DNA from: Bacteroidetes bacterium GWF2_35_48
Lineage (GTDB): Bacteria > Bacteroidota > Bacteroidia > Bacteroidales > GWF2-35-48
Assembly (NCBI GenBank): GCA_001769125.1
Contig: MEOG01000005.1
Coordinates: forward strand, 1-64,000
DNA length: 64,000 nucleotides
Reading direction: 5' to 3'
Shown here: positions 35,458-43,538 of the stretch, piece by piece
How positions within the stretch are numbered: the first letter of the stretch is position 1
Layout: the number at the start of each line of letters is the position of its first letter
Notes under the pieces: model-generated
What the model was told of the DNA's origin: nothing
Seen by the model: only the letters and a program-made list of their open reading frames with translations
Databases searched by the model: none
Made by a program: the position numbers and the translations under genes

Positions 35458-36657
35458 TCAAATGTAAAAAATAGGGTTAACCAATTTCCATCGGGAAGTA
35501 TTTTTTATGAGCATTTCCTCAATTTTAATTTTAAAATTATTATTCGCAATAACCTTGTGAACGCCTATGTTTATAAGCCATTCATGATTGAACAATTCAA
35601 GCAGCATACGGTTTCTTGTAAATTCTGATGAAAGGCGTTTTTTTAGAGAAGCATCATAATTTTTCATAAATGAAGCATGAAAATTATTTTCCCGAAAACA
35701 TTTCAGAGTCTGGTTTGCCGCAAATTCTCCGCTCAGCATTGCATTGCCTATTCCTTCTCCTGATATGGGATCTACCAGCATGGCGGCTGTTCCTGCAATC
35801 ATTATTCTTTCTGCGCTAAAGCGTTTGTTAAGCCTCTGTAAAGGGAGCAATGCAACTTGTGGTTCAGAAATTTGTTGCATTCCTGATAGTTTATTTTGAA
35901 TATGCTTATCTGAATTAAGAAGTTCTTTGTATATTTCAAGAATATGTTTTTTTTCTTTTCGGAGAACATTACTTTTTACTCCGAACCCAAGGTTTACAGA
36001 CCCGTCGTGCAAGGGAAAAAACCAGAAATAAAAGGGCAGACAGCGTGATGGATAATAAAGTTCAATATTTTTTTCATTAATTTTTTGGGATGGATTCTGA
36101 AAAACAGTTTGAACACAAACAGCAGCGTTTTTTTCTTTATATTCGAATATGTCGGTTTGTCTTGCGAGTAACGAATTAAATCCATCTGCAATAATTAATA
36201 ATCGCGCTTTTATTTTTTGTTTGTTGGTATGCACAATTATCTCTTCATTTTTGTATTCATACGCAACAGATTTTTCAATCGAAAAAAGTTTAATATTGTT
36301 TGATTTCAGAGCTTCTTTCAAAAGAAAAGCATCGAATTCCCTTCTTATAACAGTGTATCCGTAGGTAACAGGGCAGTTCAGCGTTGCGGTTTCTCCTTTT
36401 GGGCTGGTTATTGAAATACCTTCAAGATGCAAATAATTACAGCTTTCAAGAAAATTTTCCCAGGCATTAGCAGGCATCCGTTTTAATGCATTAGTGGCTC
36501 TGTCACTTAAACCGCCGCCACAAATTTTATCGCGTGGAAATACAGCCTTATCAATCAAAGCTATTTTTAGTCCTGATTCTTTAAGATGTATAGCGCATGC
36601 TGCACCTCCGAGTCCTGCTCCAGAAATTATTACATCAAATGAAGAGTTTTCTGGCAT
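35458..36657 (-). CDS. FAD-dependent oxidoreductase, geranylgeranyl reductase family
   Basis: A 399-residue flavoprotein. The N-terminus VIISGAGLGGAACAIHLKESG is the FAD-binding dinucleotide fold, followed by KAVFPRDKICGGGLSDRA, a hallmark of geranylgeranyl reductase-like enzymes, and the second FAD motif MIAGTAAMLVDPISGEGIGNAM. Such proteins reduce isoprenoid chains or act in menaquinone or lipid modification. No isoprenoid gene lies next to it, so the substrate is unknown. It converges with the propeller gene and is divergent from ruvC. Confidence 0.88.
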   Translation of the reverse strand: MPENSSFDVIISGAGLGGAACAIHLKESGLKIALIDKAVFPRDKICGGGLSDRATNALKRMPANAWENFLESCNYLHLEGISITSPKGETATLNCPVTYGYTVIRREFDAFLLKEALKSNNIKLFSIEKSVAYEYKNEEIIVHTNKQKIKARLLIIADGFNSLLARQTDIFEYKEKNAAVCVQTVFQNPSQKINEKNIELYYPSRCLPFYFWFFPLHDGSVNLGFGVKSNVLRKEKKHILEIYKELLNSDKHIQNKLSGMQQISEPQVALLPLQRLNKRFSAERIMIAGTAAMLVDPISGEGIGNAMLSGEFAANQTLKCFRENNFHASFMKNYDASLKKRLSSEFTRNRMLLELFNHEWLINIGVHKVIANNNFKIKIEEMLIKNTSRWKLVNPIFYI

Positions 36658-36715
36658 TAAAGCGTTCGATTATAAATGAATTATTTGTAAATTTATAAAT
36701 TTTTCAGGAAAAATT

Positions 36716-36723
36716 TAATTTTG
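36716..36723 (+). promoter_or_regulatory. Possible minus-7 box of ruvC
   Basis: TAATTTTG matches the minus-7 consensus 110 bp before ruvC. No well-spaced TTG is seen. Confidence 0.35.
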
Positions 36724-36753
36724 TTATTGCATTTAAAGGAAACTATTAATTAA

Positions 36754-36794
36754 GTTGCAGGTTGCAGGTTAACCTGTAACTTGCAACCTGCAAC
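36754..36794. repeat. GTTGCAGGTT palindromic repeat in the ruvC leader
   Basis: Tandem GTTGCAGGTT units meet their inverted copies (AACCTGTAAC, TTGCAACCTGCAAC) to give a nearly perfect 41-bp palindrome. It lies between the minus-7 box and the ruvC ATG, so it would be in the 5-prime untranslated RNA as a stable hairpin. Similar short-unit repeats fill other gaps in this window. Confidence 0.7.
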
Positions 36795-36832
36795 AAAAAG
36801 CATTTACAAAGTAAACGCATACACCATCATTA

Positions 36833-37393
36833 ATGGCTGAAGACAGAATCATATTAGGAATTGACCCGGGAACAAATATTATGGGTTATGGTATTTTGCA
36901 GGTGCAGCAGAAGAAAATGAGTTTGCTTGCATCGGGTATTATTGATTTGAAAAAATTAGAAGATCCTTATACAAAGCTTGCAAAAATTTTTGAACGTACT
37001 ACCTATCTGGTTAATGAATACAAGCCGGATGAGGTCGCCATAGAAGCACCTTTTTTCGGAAAAAATGTTCAGTCAATGTTAAAATTAGGAAGAGCGCAAG
37101 GAGTTGCAATTGCAGCTGCTATTTCACGTTCGGTACCAATTTTTGAATACCAACCCAGAAAAATAAAACAATCAATCACAGGGCGCGGAGACGCTTCGAA
37201 AGAACAAGTAGCCATTATGCTGCAGAAATTACTGAATTTTGTTGAAATGCCCCATCATCTTGATGCTACAGATGGATTGGCGGTTGCTGTTTGTCATTAT
37301 TTTCAGAGTAATTCTCCTCTTTCTAAAAATGCAAAATCTTTTTCAGGCTGGAAAGATTTTATTGCGAAAAATCCTGATAGATTGAAAAAGTGA
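36833..37393 (+). CDS. ruvC: Holliday junction endonuclease RuvC
   Basis: A 186-residue resolvase that cuts four-way DNA junctions in recombination repair. The acidic active-site residues are visible: Asp11 (GIDPGTN), Glu71 (AIEAPFFGKN), Asp144 and Asp147 (HHLDATDGLAVAVCH). Size and motifs are those of the family. ruvA and ruvB are not adjacent, as is common in Bacteroidota. Confidence 0.97.
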   Translation: MAEDRIILGIDPGTNIMGYGILQVQQKKMSLLASGIIDLKKLEDPYTKLAKIFERTTYLVNEYKPDEVAIEAPFFGKNVQSMLKLGRAQGVAIAAAISRSVPIFEYQPRKIKQSITGRGDASKEQVAIMLQKLLNFVEMPHHLDATDGLAVAVCHYFQSNSPLSKNAKSFSGWKDFIAKNPDRLKK

Positions 37394-37414
37394 TTTTTTT
37401 AATTTTTAAGATTA

Positions 37415-37473
37415 GTCGTGCAGTCGGCAGTCAGCAGTCGGCAGTCGGCAGTCTTCAGTCGGCAGTCAGCAGC
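37415..37473. repeat. GTCGGCAGTC short tandem repeat
   Basis: Six or so copies of an AGTCGGC/AGTCAGC unit follow ruvC, in the 201-bp gap before the convergent radical SAM gene. The same unit occurs in the middle of Family A copy 2, but no Family A ends are present here. Below it are further repeated pieces of the type TTCAAATCAA (about 37481-37520). No terminator-like hairpin is evident. Confidence 0.7.
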
Positions 37474-37594
37474 CTTTATCTTCAAATCAACAAATTTTCA
37501 AATCAATACATTTTCAAATTCTAAAGTCTTTTCACTACCGCAAACCTGCGATACCTCACAGGATTGCTTTCATTAATTTTTACATTCCATTCGG

Positions 37595-39409
37595 TTATTT
37601 ACCATAAAGCTTTTGCGCAATATCCGTTCTTCCCATTTTATGGAGCTCTTTTATTATTTTATCTCTGTTTTCTTTGAATTGCCAGAAAAAATATTTCCGT
37701 TGACTCAGTTTTTCTTCTTGCGTACGTGGAACATGAATTGGCTTATCTGTGTAGGGATTTATTCCTGTATAATAAATTGCAGACGATAAGGTCATAGGAG
37801 TTGGTGTAAAATCCTGAACTTGTTCTGTGCTCACATTAATTTGTTTTGTTGCTAAAGCCAGTTCAGCCATATCTACATTTTTACAACCCGGATGTGAAGA
37901 AATAAAATAAGGAATTATTTGTTGATTCAGGTTGTGTTTGTTATTTATATTTTCAAAAAAATCTGCAAGTTTATAAAATAGTTTGAAGTCGGGCTTGCGC
38001 ATCAACTTTAGAACTTCTTCGGATGTGTGTTCCGGTGCAACTTTTAATCTCCCTGAAACATGATACCGGATTAATTCCGTTAGATAGGTCTGGTTTATTT
38101 TTTCATTTTTTTTATCGAAAATCAAATCATAGCGAATGCCGCTACCTATTGTGATTTTCTTTATTTCAGGAATGCTTCTTATTTTTCTGTATAGCTTTAA
38201 TAGCGGCTCGTGATTTGTGTTCAGATTATTGCAAACCAGAGGAAAAATACATGAAGGTTTTTTGCATTTGCTGCATATATCCAAATCTATTCCGGATAAA
38301 GAAAACATGTTTGCACTGGATCCGCCTGCATCGCTCAAATATCCTTTAAATTCTGGCATTTGAGTAATTTTCACTACTTCATCCAGAATAGATTTTTCCG
38401 AACGGCTTTGAATAAATTTTCCCTGATGCGCGGCAAGTGTGCAAAAGCTGCATCCCCCAAAGCATCCGCGATGAATAGTTAAAGAGAATTTTATCATTTC
38501 AAAAGCAGGAATGGGCAGCTTATATTTAGGATGAGGAAGCCTTGTAAATGGTAGCTCGTAAAATGAATCCAGCTCATCGGAAGTGATAGAGGGATAAGGC
38601 GGGTTTACAACAATATAATGACCTTCCGATTTTTCAATTATCCTCCTGCTTTCTTTTTTATTGCTTTCTTCTTCTATGGCAATAAAATTCTTACCGAATT
38701 TCGATTTATCTTTCAGGCATTCGTTATAAGGATAAAGAATTTTATTTTCGGCAATTCCGGGTAGTGATTTATAATCTTTGCAACGAAAGGCTGTTTGTGG
38801 AATACCGTTGAGTTCATGAATTTGTTTTCCGTTTTGGAGAGCACTTATAATATCTTTTATTGCCTTTTCTCCCATCCCATAAACAAGCAAATCTGCATCA
38901 CTGTCCGATAAAATACTTTTTTTAAGATTTCCGCTCCAGTAATCGAAATGAGTAAGTCTTCTCAACGAAGCCTCAATGCCTCCGATTATAACCGGACTGT
39001 CGGGAAAAAGTTTTTTAAGAATGCGTGAATAAACTGTAGTAGCATAGTCGGGTCTGTTACCTGCCTTTCCTCCCGCGGTATACGCATCGTCCTGACGTAA
39101 GCGGAGGTTTGCCGTATAATGGTTAATCATGGAATCCATGTTTCCGGAGGTAACAGCAAAGAAAAGGCGGGGTTTTCCGAATTTTTTAAAATCCCTCAGG
39201 TCATCGCGCCAGTTAGGTTGAGGAACAATAGCCACTTTGCAACCCATGCTTTCTGCTACGCGGGCAATAATTGCAGCACCGAAAGAAGGATGGTCCACAT
39301 AAGCATCTCCGGAGAAAAGTATAATATCCAATTCTGTCCATCCTCTTAACTCAACTTCTTTCGAAGTAACCGGAATCCATCGTGTTATATCATAAGTATG
39401 CTTCTCCAT
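37595..39409 (-). CDS. YgiQ family radical SAM protein
   Basis: About 604 residues. The N-terminal cobalamin-binding-like half (SGDAYVDHPSFGAAIIARVAES, then VIIGGIEASLRRLTHFDYW) leads into the radical SAM domain with HRGCFGGCSFCTLAAHQG, whose CxxxCxxC Cys residues bind a 4Fe-4S cluster, and a C-terminal region (FTPTPMTLSSAIYYTG) typical of YgiQ proteins. The reaction of this family is not established. I set the start at 39409 (MEKHTYDITRW) because the frame upstream (to 39463) contains a hairpin and a minus-7 box rather than conserved protein. Confidence 0.93.
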   Translation of the reverse strand: MEKHTYDITRWIPVTSKEVELRGWTELDIILFSGDAYVDHPSFGAAIIARVAESMGCKVAIVPQPNWRDDLRDFKKFGKPRLFFAVTSGNMDSMINHYTANLRLRQDDAYTAGGKAGNRPDYATTVYSRILKKLFPDSPVIIGGIEASLRRLTHFDYWSGNLKKSILSDSDADLLVYGMGEKAIKDIISALQNGKQIHELNGIPQTAFRCKDYKSLPGIAENKILYPYNECLKDKSKFGKNFIAIEEESNKKESRRIIEKSEGHYIVVNPPYPSITSDELDSFYELPFTRLPHPKYKLPIPAFEMIKFSLTIHRGCFGGCSFCTLAAHQGKFIQSRSEKSILDEVVKITQMPEFKGYLSDAGGSSANMFSLSGIDLDICSKCKKPSCIFPLVCNNLNTNHEPLLKLYRKIRSIPEIKKITIGSGIRYDLIFDKKNEKINQTYLTELIRYHVSGRLKVAPEHTSEEVLKLMRKPDFKLFYKLADFFENINNKHNLNQQIIPYFISSHPGCKNVDMAELALATKQINVSTEQVQDFTPTPMTLSSAIYYTGINPYTDKPIHVPRTQEEKLSQRKYFFWQFKENRDKIIKELHKMGRTDIAQKLYGK

Positions 39410-39413
39410 AGTG

Positions 39414-39421
39414 CAAAAATA
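39414..39421 (-). promoter_or_regulatory. Minus-7 box at the start of the radical SAM gene
   Basis: On the minus strand TATTTTTG lies only 4 bp before the ATG at 39409. If used, transcription would start at about the A of the ATG, giving a leaderless mRNA. Confidence 0.4.
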
Positions 39422-39426
39422 AAAAA

Positions 39427-39445
39427 GTCTCTGAATTTCAGAGAC
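39427..39445. terminator. Perfect hairpin with A and T tracts
   Basis: GTCTCTGA and TCAGAGAC form a perfect 8-bp stem around ATT, with an A tract on one side and a T tract on the other, so it can act as an intrinsic terminator in both directions. It lies just upstream of the radical SAM gene, and may shield it from read-through. Confidence 0.6.
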
Positions 39446-39833
39446 CTTTTTATAGGTTAACATTAACTAATCGTGCGTATTTTTTTATGAAGTCGGTTAT
39501 CGTTTGAAAATATGCAAATTTTGTGCCAAGTATTTATGAATTGAAAATTATTTTTAAATTTAATTTTTGAGTATTAATTATTTGATATAAAACAAATTAC
39601 AATTTAATGTGCCTTTTATGCGTTCCAAATTAAGCAAAAATTATGCCGAAAAAATGAGGGAAATGTCTATGCTTTTAATAAGCACTCAACTAAGACGAGC
39701 GCAAACAAAGGAAGCCTGTCCCGCAAGGCAGGAAATCTCGTTTCTCGCTCGCTTAAAAATGAAAGTCTTACTAAAATTGTAAGGCTTTTTTATTGTTGTG
39801 ATTAAAAAAGTGATAAATTAAAAAAAATGTTTT
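39446..39833. other. Gap with nested stem-loop and a lone terminator
   Basis: No ORF is evident. A nested hairpin spans 39691-39755: TAAG and CGAGCG (39691-39701) pair with CGCTCG and CTTA (39746-39755), and the loop holds GCCTGTCCCGCAAGGCAGG (39714-39732), itself a small hairpin. A 7-bp stem (39765-39771 with 39779-39785) followed by a T run is a terminator with no gene in front of it. A short untranslated transcript or the remains of a lost element would explain this. Confidence 0.5.
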
Positions 39834-39841
39834 TATATTTG
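39834..39841 (+). promoter_or_regulatory. Minus-7 box of the tetR gene
   Basis: TATATTTG matches the consensus and abuts the operator. Transcription would begin within the operator, a few bases before the ATG. Confidence 0.55.
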
Positions 39842-39842
39842 C

Positions 39843-39861
39843 AGACCAAACGGTCGGTTTA
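39843..39861. promoter_or_regulatory. TetR-type operator, copy 1
   Basis: agaccaaacggtcggttta, with a dyad like ACCRAACGGTYGGT, typical of TetR-family sites. The same 19 bp recurs exactly at 40481-40499. Its last base is the A of the tetR ATG, so repressor binding would cover the transcription start (autoregulation). Confidence 0.8.
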
Positions 39862-40463
39862 TGAATGATACAAAAGAACATATTCTTAAAACTTCTCTTA
39901 TCCTTTTTTTACAAAAAAGCTACCGAGATGTTACAATGAATGAAATTGTTGAAAAAACGGGACTTTCAAAAGGCGCTTTTTATCACTACTTTTCAAGTAA
40001 GGAAGAATTGTTTAAAGAAATTGCAAACATGTTTTTTTCAATGGGCGCAGTTGATTATTTTTCATTGAAAAGTGATACGTTGAAGGAATTTTACCTTCAA
40101 TACATTGATTTCCTTAATAACTCAATGATTGCATTGAATAAAATGGTCAGTGATTCCGGCAGTAGAAAGGGTTCTTTTAATTTTTTCCTGATTATGTTTG
40201 AAGCTGTCAGCAGATTTCCTGAATTTTTAAAAATGGAACTGGAATTTCATAAAAAGGATATTAATGTATGGAAAAAAGTTATTTCAAATGCCCGAAAAAA
40301 AGGTGAGATAAAGTCTGAATCACCCGATGAAGGAATTGCGAATCTTTTTTTATATTGTACTGATGGTGTGTTTATCAGATTTATCAATGATGATAAACAG
40401 AAATCATATAAAAAATATTTACTTTCAGCTTTTAACAATTTATATAAAAATCTGAAAACCTGA
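39861..40463 (+). CDS. TetR/AcrR family transcriptional regulator
   Basis: A 200-residue repressor. The N-terminal helix-turn-helix is clear (YRDVTMNEIVEKTGLSKGAFYHYFSSKEELF, residues about 18-48). The ligand domain is divergent, as usual in this family. The ATG at 39861 touches the operator, leaving a very short leader. It is followed by the ABC exporter genes in the same direction with an identical operator in front of them, so it most likely represses itself and the exporter and is released by the exporter's substrate. Confidence 0.93.
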   Translation: MNDTKEHILKTSLILFLQKSYRDVTMNEIVEKTGLSKGAFYHYFSSKEELFKEIANMFFSMGAVDYFSLKSDTLKEFYLQYIDFLNNSMIALNKMVSDSGSRKGSFNFFLIMFEAVSRFPEFLKMELEFHKKDINVWKKVISNARKKGEIKSESPDEGIANLFLYCTDGVFIRFINDDKQKSYKKYLLSAFNNLYKNLKT

Positions 40464-40480
40464 TTTTTTTTTATTATCAA

Positions 40481-40499
40481 AGACCAAACGGTCGGTTTA
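40481..40499. promoter_or_regulatory. TetR-type operator, copy 2
   Basis: An exact 19-bp copy of the site at 39843-39861, 17 bp after the tetR stop and 39 bp before the ABC transporter ATG. Exact conservation over the full site argues for binding by the same regulator. Confidence 0.8.
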
Positions 40500-40538
40500 C
40501 ATAAAAAATAAATATAGTTTTACTCAAAAAAAAACATA

Positions 40539-41462
40539 ATGAATGATGTAATAACAACAGAGAAACTTTCAAAACGGTACAAAGACGTTTTAGCTGTTTC
40601 AGAAATATCTCTTAATGTCCGTAAGGGTGAAATCTATGGTTTTTTAGGGCTAAATGGTGCAGGTAAAACCACCACAATCCGAATGTTGCTTGGTATGATT
40701 AACCCTATCTGTGGTAGTTCTTTTATCAATGGTCAGAAGGTTCATCCAAATAACACAAGCCTTTGGAAAGAAATCGGCTACCTGGTTGAAATCCCGTATT
40801 CATATCCGGATCTTACGGTAAAGGAGAATCTTGAAATTATACGGCGACTCAGATTTATTTCTGACAAAACTGTTGTTTCATCCATCATAGACAGGTTAAA
40901 ACTTACTCAATATGCCAACCGGAAAGCCAAAAACCTTTCGCTGGGTAATGCTCAACGCTTGGGTCTTGCCAAAGCATTAATACATAATCCAAACATACTT
41001 ATTCTTGATGAACCGACAAATGGTCTTGATCCTGCCGGTATTTATGAAATAAGGGAACTGCTAAACGATCTTGCCAAAAACCAGGGCGTAACCATTTTCA
41101 TCTCAAGTCACATTTTGGGTGAAATATCAAGGTTTTCAACGCGCATTGGAATTATTCACGATGGTGTTCTGATACAGGAAATAGACACCTTGCAGTTAGA
41201 GGAACTATGTCAGAAACGCCTTATTGTAAATACAAAAGATAACATTACGGCAAAGAAAATACTTACAGAAAATGGGTTTAGCGTTAAAGATACTTCTTCT
41301 GAATTTATTGAAATTACTGATAATTCAGCCATAAATCAACCTGAAAATATTGCATCATTATTGGTGAATAAAGGTTCTCCCCCTTCTTTATTGAATGTGG
41401 TTGAGGAAGATTTAGAATCCTATTTTTTAAGAACTATCGGAATGAAAGGAGATCGTTTATGA
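40539..41462 (+). CDS. ABC transporter ATP-binding protein
   Basis: A 307-residue ATPase of the CcmA/BcrA type that powers an ABC-2 exporter. Walker A is GLNGAGKTT (about residues 37-45), the signature motif is LSLGNAQRLG, a variant in which LSGGQ reads LSLGN, and Walker B is ILILDEPTNGLDP. A C-terminal extension of about 80 residues follows, as in bacitracin and lantibiotic exporters. It overlaps the permease gene by 4 bp and is preceded by the second TetR operator. Confidence 0.94.
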   Translation: MNDVITTEKLSKRYKDVLAVSEISLNVRKGEIYGFLGLNGAGKTTTIRMLLGMINPICGSSFINGQKVHPNNTSLWKEIGYLVEIPYSYPDLTVKENLEIIRRLRFISDKTVVSSIIDRLKLTQYANRKAKNLSLGNAQRLGLAKALIHNPNILILDEPTNGLDPAGIYEIRELLNDLAKNQGVTIFISSHILGEISRFSTRIGIIHDGVLIQEIDTLQLEELCQKRLIVNTKDNITAKKILTENGFSVKDTSSEFIEITDNSAINQPENIASLLVNKGSPPSLLNVVEEDLESYFLRTIGMKGDRL

Positions 41463-42241
41463 AATACATTATTGTAGCTATTTGGGCGGAATTTTTGAAA
41501 GTCCGCAGTTCAAAGGTTTTTTACCTGACAGTTTTGATTTTTGCTGTAATTCCATTAATGACTGGTTTGATGATGTATATTTCTCAAAACCCCGATATTG
41601 CTGCAAAATTGGGAATTGTGGGTACAAAGGCTAAATTATTCAGCGAAAATAACTGGTCTGGTTACTTTAGCTTATTAAGCCAATCAATGGCTTCTGTTGG
41701 TCTTATCGGGTTCGGCTTTGTTACCAGTTGGATTTTTGGAAGGGAGCATTCAGACCGTACTATGAAAGATATTTTGGCTTTGCCAGTAAGTCGTTCGGTA
41801 ATTGTACTTGCAAAACTATTTATTTCTTTTGCCTGGTGTATGTTCCTCGCACTTGTAACTTACGCTGTAGGTATGTTATTAGGAAAATTAATTGGTATTC
41901 CTGATTGGTCTTTTTCTCTATTTATAAAATTTTCACATTTATTTTTTTGTGCATCATTACTTACGCTTTTACTTAATTCGCCTGTTGCTTTTTTAGCCGG
42001 TTATAGCAGAGGTATTATTGCTCCTTTGGGTTTTGTCATTTTCACACTCATACTTGCAAATTTTGTTGGTGTTTTAGGTCTTGGGCCCTACTTCCCTTGG
42101 GCAATACCCGGACTTTTTTCTGTTGCAAAAGAATCAGCAGGCATGCAAATAGTTCCGGCTAGTTATATAATTTTGCTTTCAACTTTTATCTTGGGATATT
42201 GGGCAACGCTACGCTGGTGGCAACATGCAGACCATCATTAA
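41459..42241 (+). CDS. ABC-2 type permease
   Basis: A 260-residue membrane protein with six hydrophobic segments, beginning AIWAEFLKVRSSKVFYLTVLIFAV and with the SWIFGREHSDRTMKDILALPVSR coupling helix common in BcrB/NatB-like permeases. It forms the export pore with the ATPase encoded just upstream. The substrate is unknown; drugs, peptides or ions are all possible in this class. Confidence 0.92.
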   Translation: MKYIIVAIWAEFLKVRSSKVFYLTVLIFAVIPLMTGLMMYISQNPDIAAKLGIVGTKAKLFSENNWSGYFSLLSQSMASVGLIGFGFVTSWIFGREHSDRTMKDILALPVSRSVIVLAKLFISFAWCMFLALVTYAVGMLLGKLIGIPDWSFSLFIKFSHLFFCASLLTLLLNSPVAFLAGYSRGIIAPLGFVIFTLILANFVGVLGLGPYFPWAIPGLFSVAKESAGMQIVPASYIILLSTFILGYWATLRWWQHADHH

Positions 42242-42328
42242 CAATCAAAAAGCTTGTTAATTTTGTTTTGAATACATCATTTTGCTCCGAGACATTGTTC
42301 CACCTTTTTATTTTACGAAAAATTACAA

Positions 42329-42503
42329 TACTTAGTGTCAGCAAGAAAACGTCAACTACTGCGTTACTCTCGTCATGAAAACAGTCATTTACAAAAGTAA
42401 ACTCCTTGGTTTTCATGACTTCGAAAGCCTTGTATTTGACGTTTTCTTAACTGACACTAGCACTGTCAAGCAAAAACAGTAGTTTTCTTGCTGACACTAC
42501 TTA
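42329..42503. repeat. Family B inverted-repeat element, copy 2 (MITE-like)
   Basis: The core is 42335-42497 (163 bp, exactly the length of copy 1 and in reverse orientation). It begins GTGTCAGCAAGAAAAC and ends GTTTTCTTGCTGACAC (perfect 16-bp terminal repeats), with TACTTA on both sides (42329-42334 and 42498-42503). The inner stem is GTCATGAAAAC (42372-42382) with GTTTTCATGAC (42409-42419). Compared with copy 1 the paired bases have changed on both arms. It lies 88 bp after the ABC permease gene. Confidence 0.88.
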
Positions 42504-42507
42504 GCAT

Positions 42508-42555
42508 ATTTGTGTCTACACGGTAGCTACCGACAGCTACCGTGTGGACACAAAT
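42508..42555. repeat. 48-bp palindrome
   Basis: Arms of 21 bp (one T/G mismatch) around ACCGAC: the left half has GTGTCTACACGGTAGCT and the right AGCTACCGTGTGGACAC. It starts 5 bp after the Family B element. A half copy at 42820-42844 matches the left side and loop at 24 of 25 bases. Confidence 0.8.
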
Positions 42556-42912
42556 CGTTTTATTATAATACGCTCGCATCCGCCTTAGCAGATAAAAATG
42601 CGTTTAAGATGACCCTTGAGAGCTATGGTTATTGAGCGAAGTCGAAATAAGCTCGGGGGTTCTAAAACAAATGTAAATTAAAGATTTTGGCGGAAAATTT
42701 GCTACATCACAGAGTTTATTTTGTACAAATTAATGCTTGCAAATTTTGTGACAAAATCACAGCATTGTATTGTACGAGAAGACAGGAGTTTTTAATAAAC
42801 TTTCTCTCTTCTCAAAGATGTGTCCACACGGTAGCTACCGACAGGCAGGCGTATACTTTAATAAATTTTCACTAAAAATGCTGAATAACCAAAAGTTTCT
42901 TACTAAATCCCA
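42556..42912. other. Repeat-bearing gap with no gene
   Basis: No credible gene is seen. At 42820-42844 lies the half copy of the preceding palindrome, followed by GGCAGGCG sequence like that found at 137-174. The rest is AT-rich and non-coding. The whole 42242-42912 gap thus looks like a landing place for small repeat elements. Confidence 0.5.
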
Positions 42913-43509
42913 CTACAATATCTTATACAATACTGCTGCATACAAGAAAAAACGGACATAACGAAAAAGCGCCCAAAGCAGATAATAGAAAAAATTATAT
43001 TTTATCAAACCGCAAGCTGTACTAACTATTGCATGAGGTAAAGGAAACATGGCTCCGATAAAAATTAACAATCCGCCCCACTTTCTCAAATTTACTATAT
43101 GACGGGCAATTTTATTTTCAAGATAATTTTTTACAGATGGAATTTTAGCAAGAAAATGGCCTAAAAAATAAGCAAAAATACCGCCTAAATAAGACATGGT
43201 TGAAAGTATAAATAAGTACCACCAGGGGTCAGGAGATTTATAACACCATGCAATAAAAATTTCCGGGGGAATCATTCCTAAAATTGTTTCTGAAACCAGA
43301 AAAAAAGAAAATACAGATAAGGGGGGATAAGCTTTCACAAAAGCTTCAAGCATTGCATTTAAATCAAGAAAAAATATTTCGAGAACTACAACGAGTGCAA
43401 TCAATGCAATAAATGTCAATCCTCCCCTGATAGACATTTTTTTCAGGAAGCTGTAAAATCTGGTAATTTTATAATAGCGGTGTAATGCCTTTAATCGTAA
43501 TTTTTCCAT
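42913..43509 (-). CDS. VTT/DedA-like membrane protein (SNARE-associated family)
   Basis: A 198-residue integral membrane protein with about five hydrophobic segments. The stretch GMIPPEIFIAWCY, then MSYLGGIFAYFLGHFLAKIP and KWGGLLIFIGAMFPLPHAIVSTACGL follow the VTT/DedA layout, with re-entrant-type helices and a Phe-Pro motif. Distant members move undecaprenyl-phosphate or other lipids across the membrane. It follows the Asp-box gene by 29 bp and may be co-transcribed. The specific role is not evident. Confidence 0.75.
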   Translation of the reverse strand: MEKLRLKALHRYYKITRFYSFLKKMSIRGGLTFIALIALVVVLEIFFLDLNAMLEAFVKAYPPLSVFSFFLVSETILGMIPPEIFIAWCYKSPDPWWYLFILSTMSYLGGIFAYFLGHFLAKIPSVKNYLENKIARHIVNLRKWGGLLIFIGAMFPLPHAIVSTACGLIKYNFFYYLLWALFRYVRFFLYAAVLYKIL

Positions 43510-43538
43510 TTATAATTTTTAATATTCAAATTTTAATT

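Noticed and set aside
37415-37473. Possible CRISPR array
   Set aside because: The units are 7-10 bp and directly tandem. There are no spacers of constant size and no cas genes.
42687-42961. Two short ORFs in the gap after the ABC exporter
   Set aside because: They cross repeat sequence (the palindrome half copy), have no conserved motif, and one runs into the VTT gene on the other strand.
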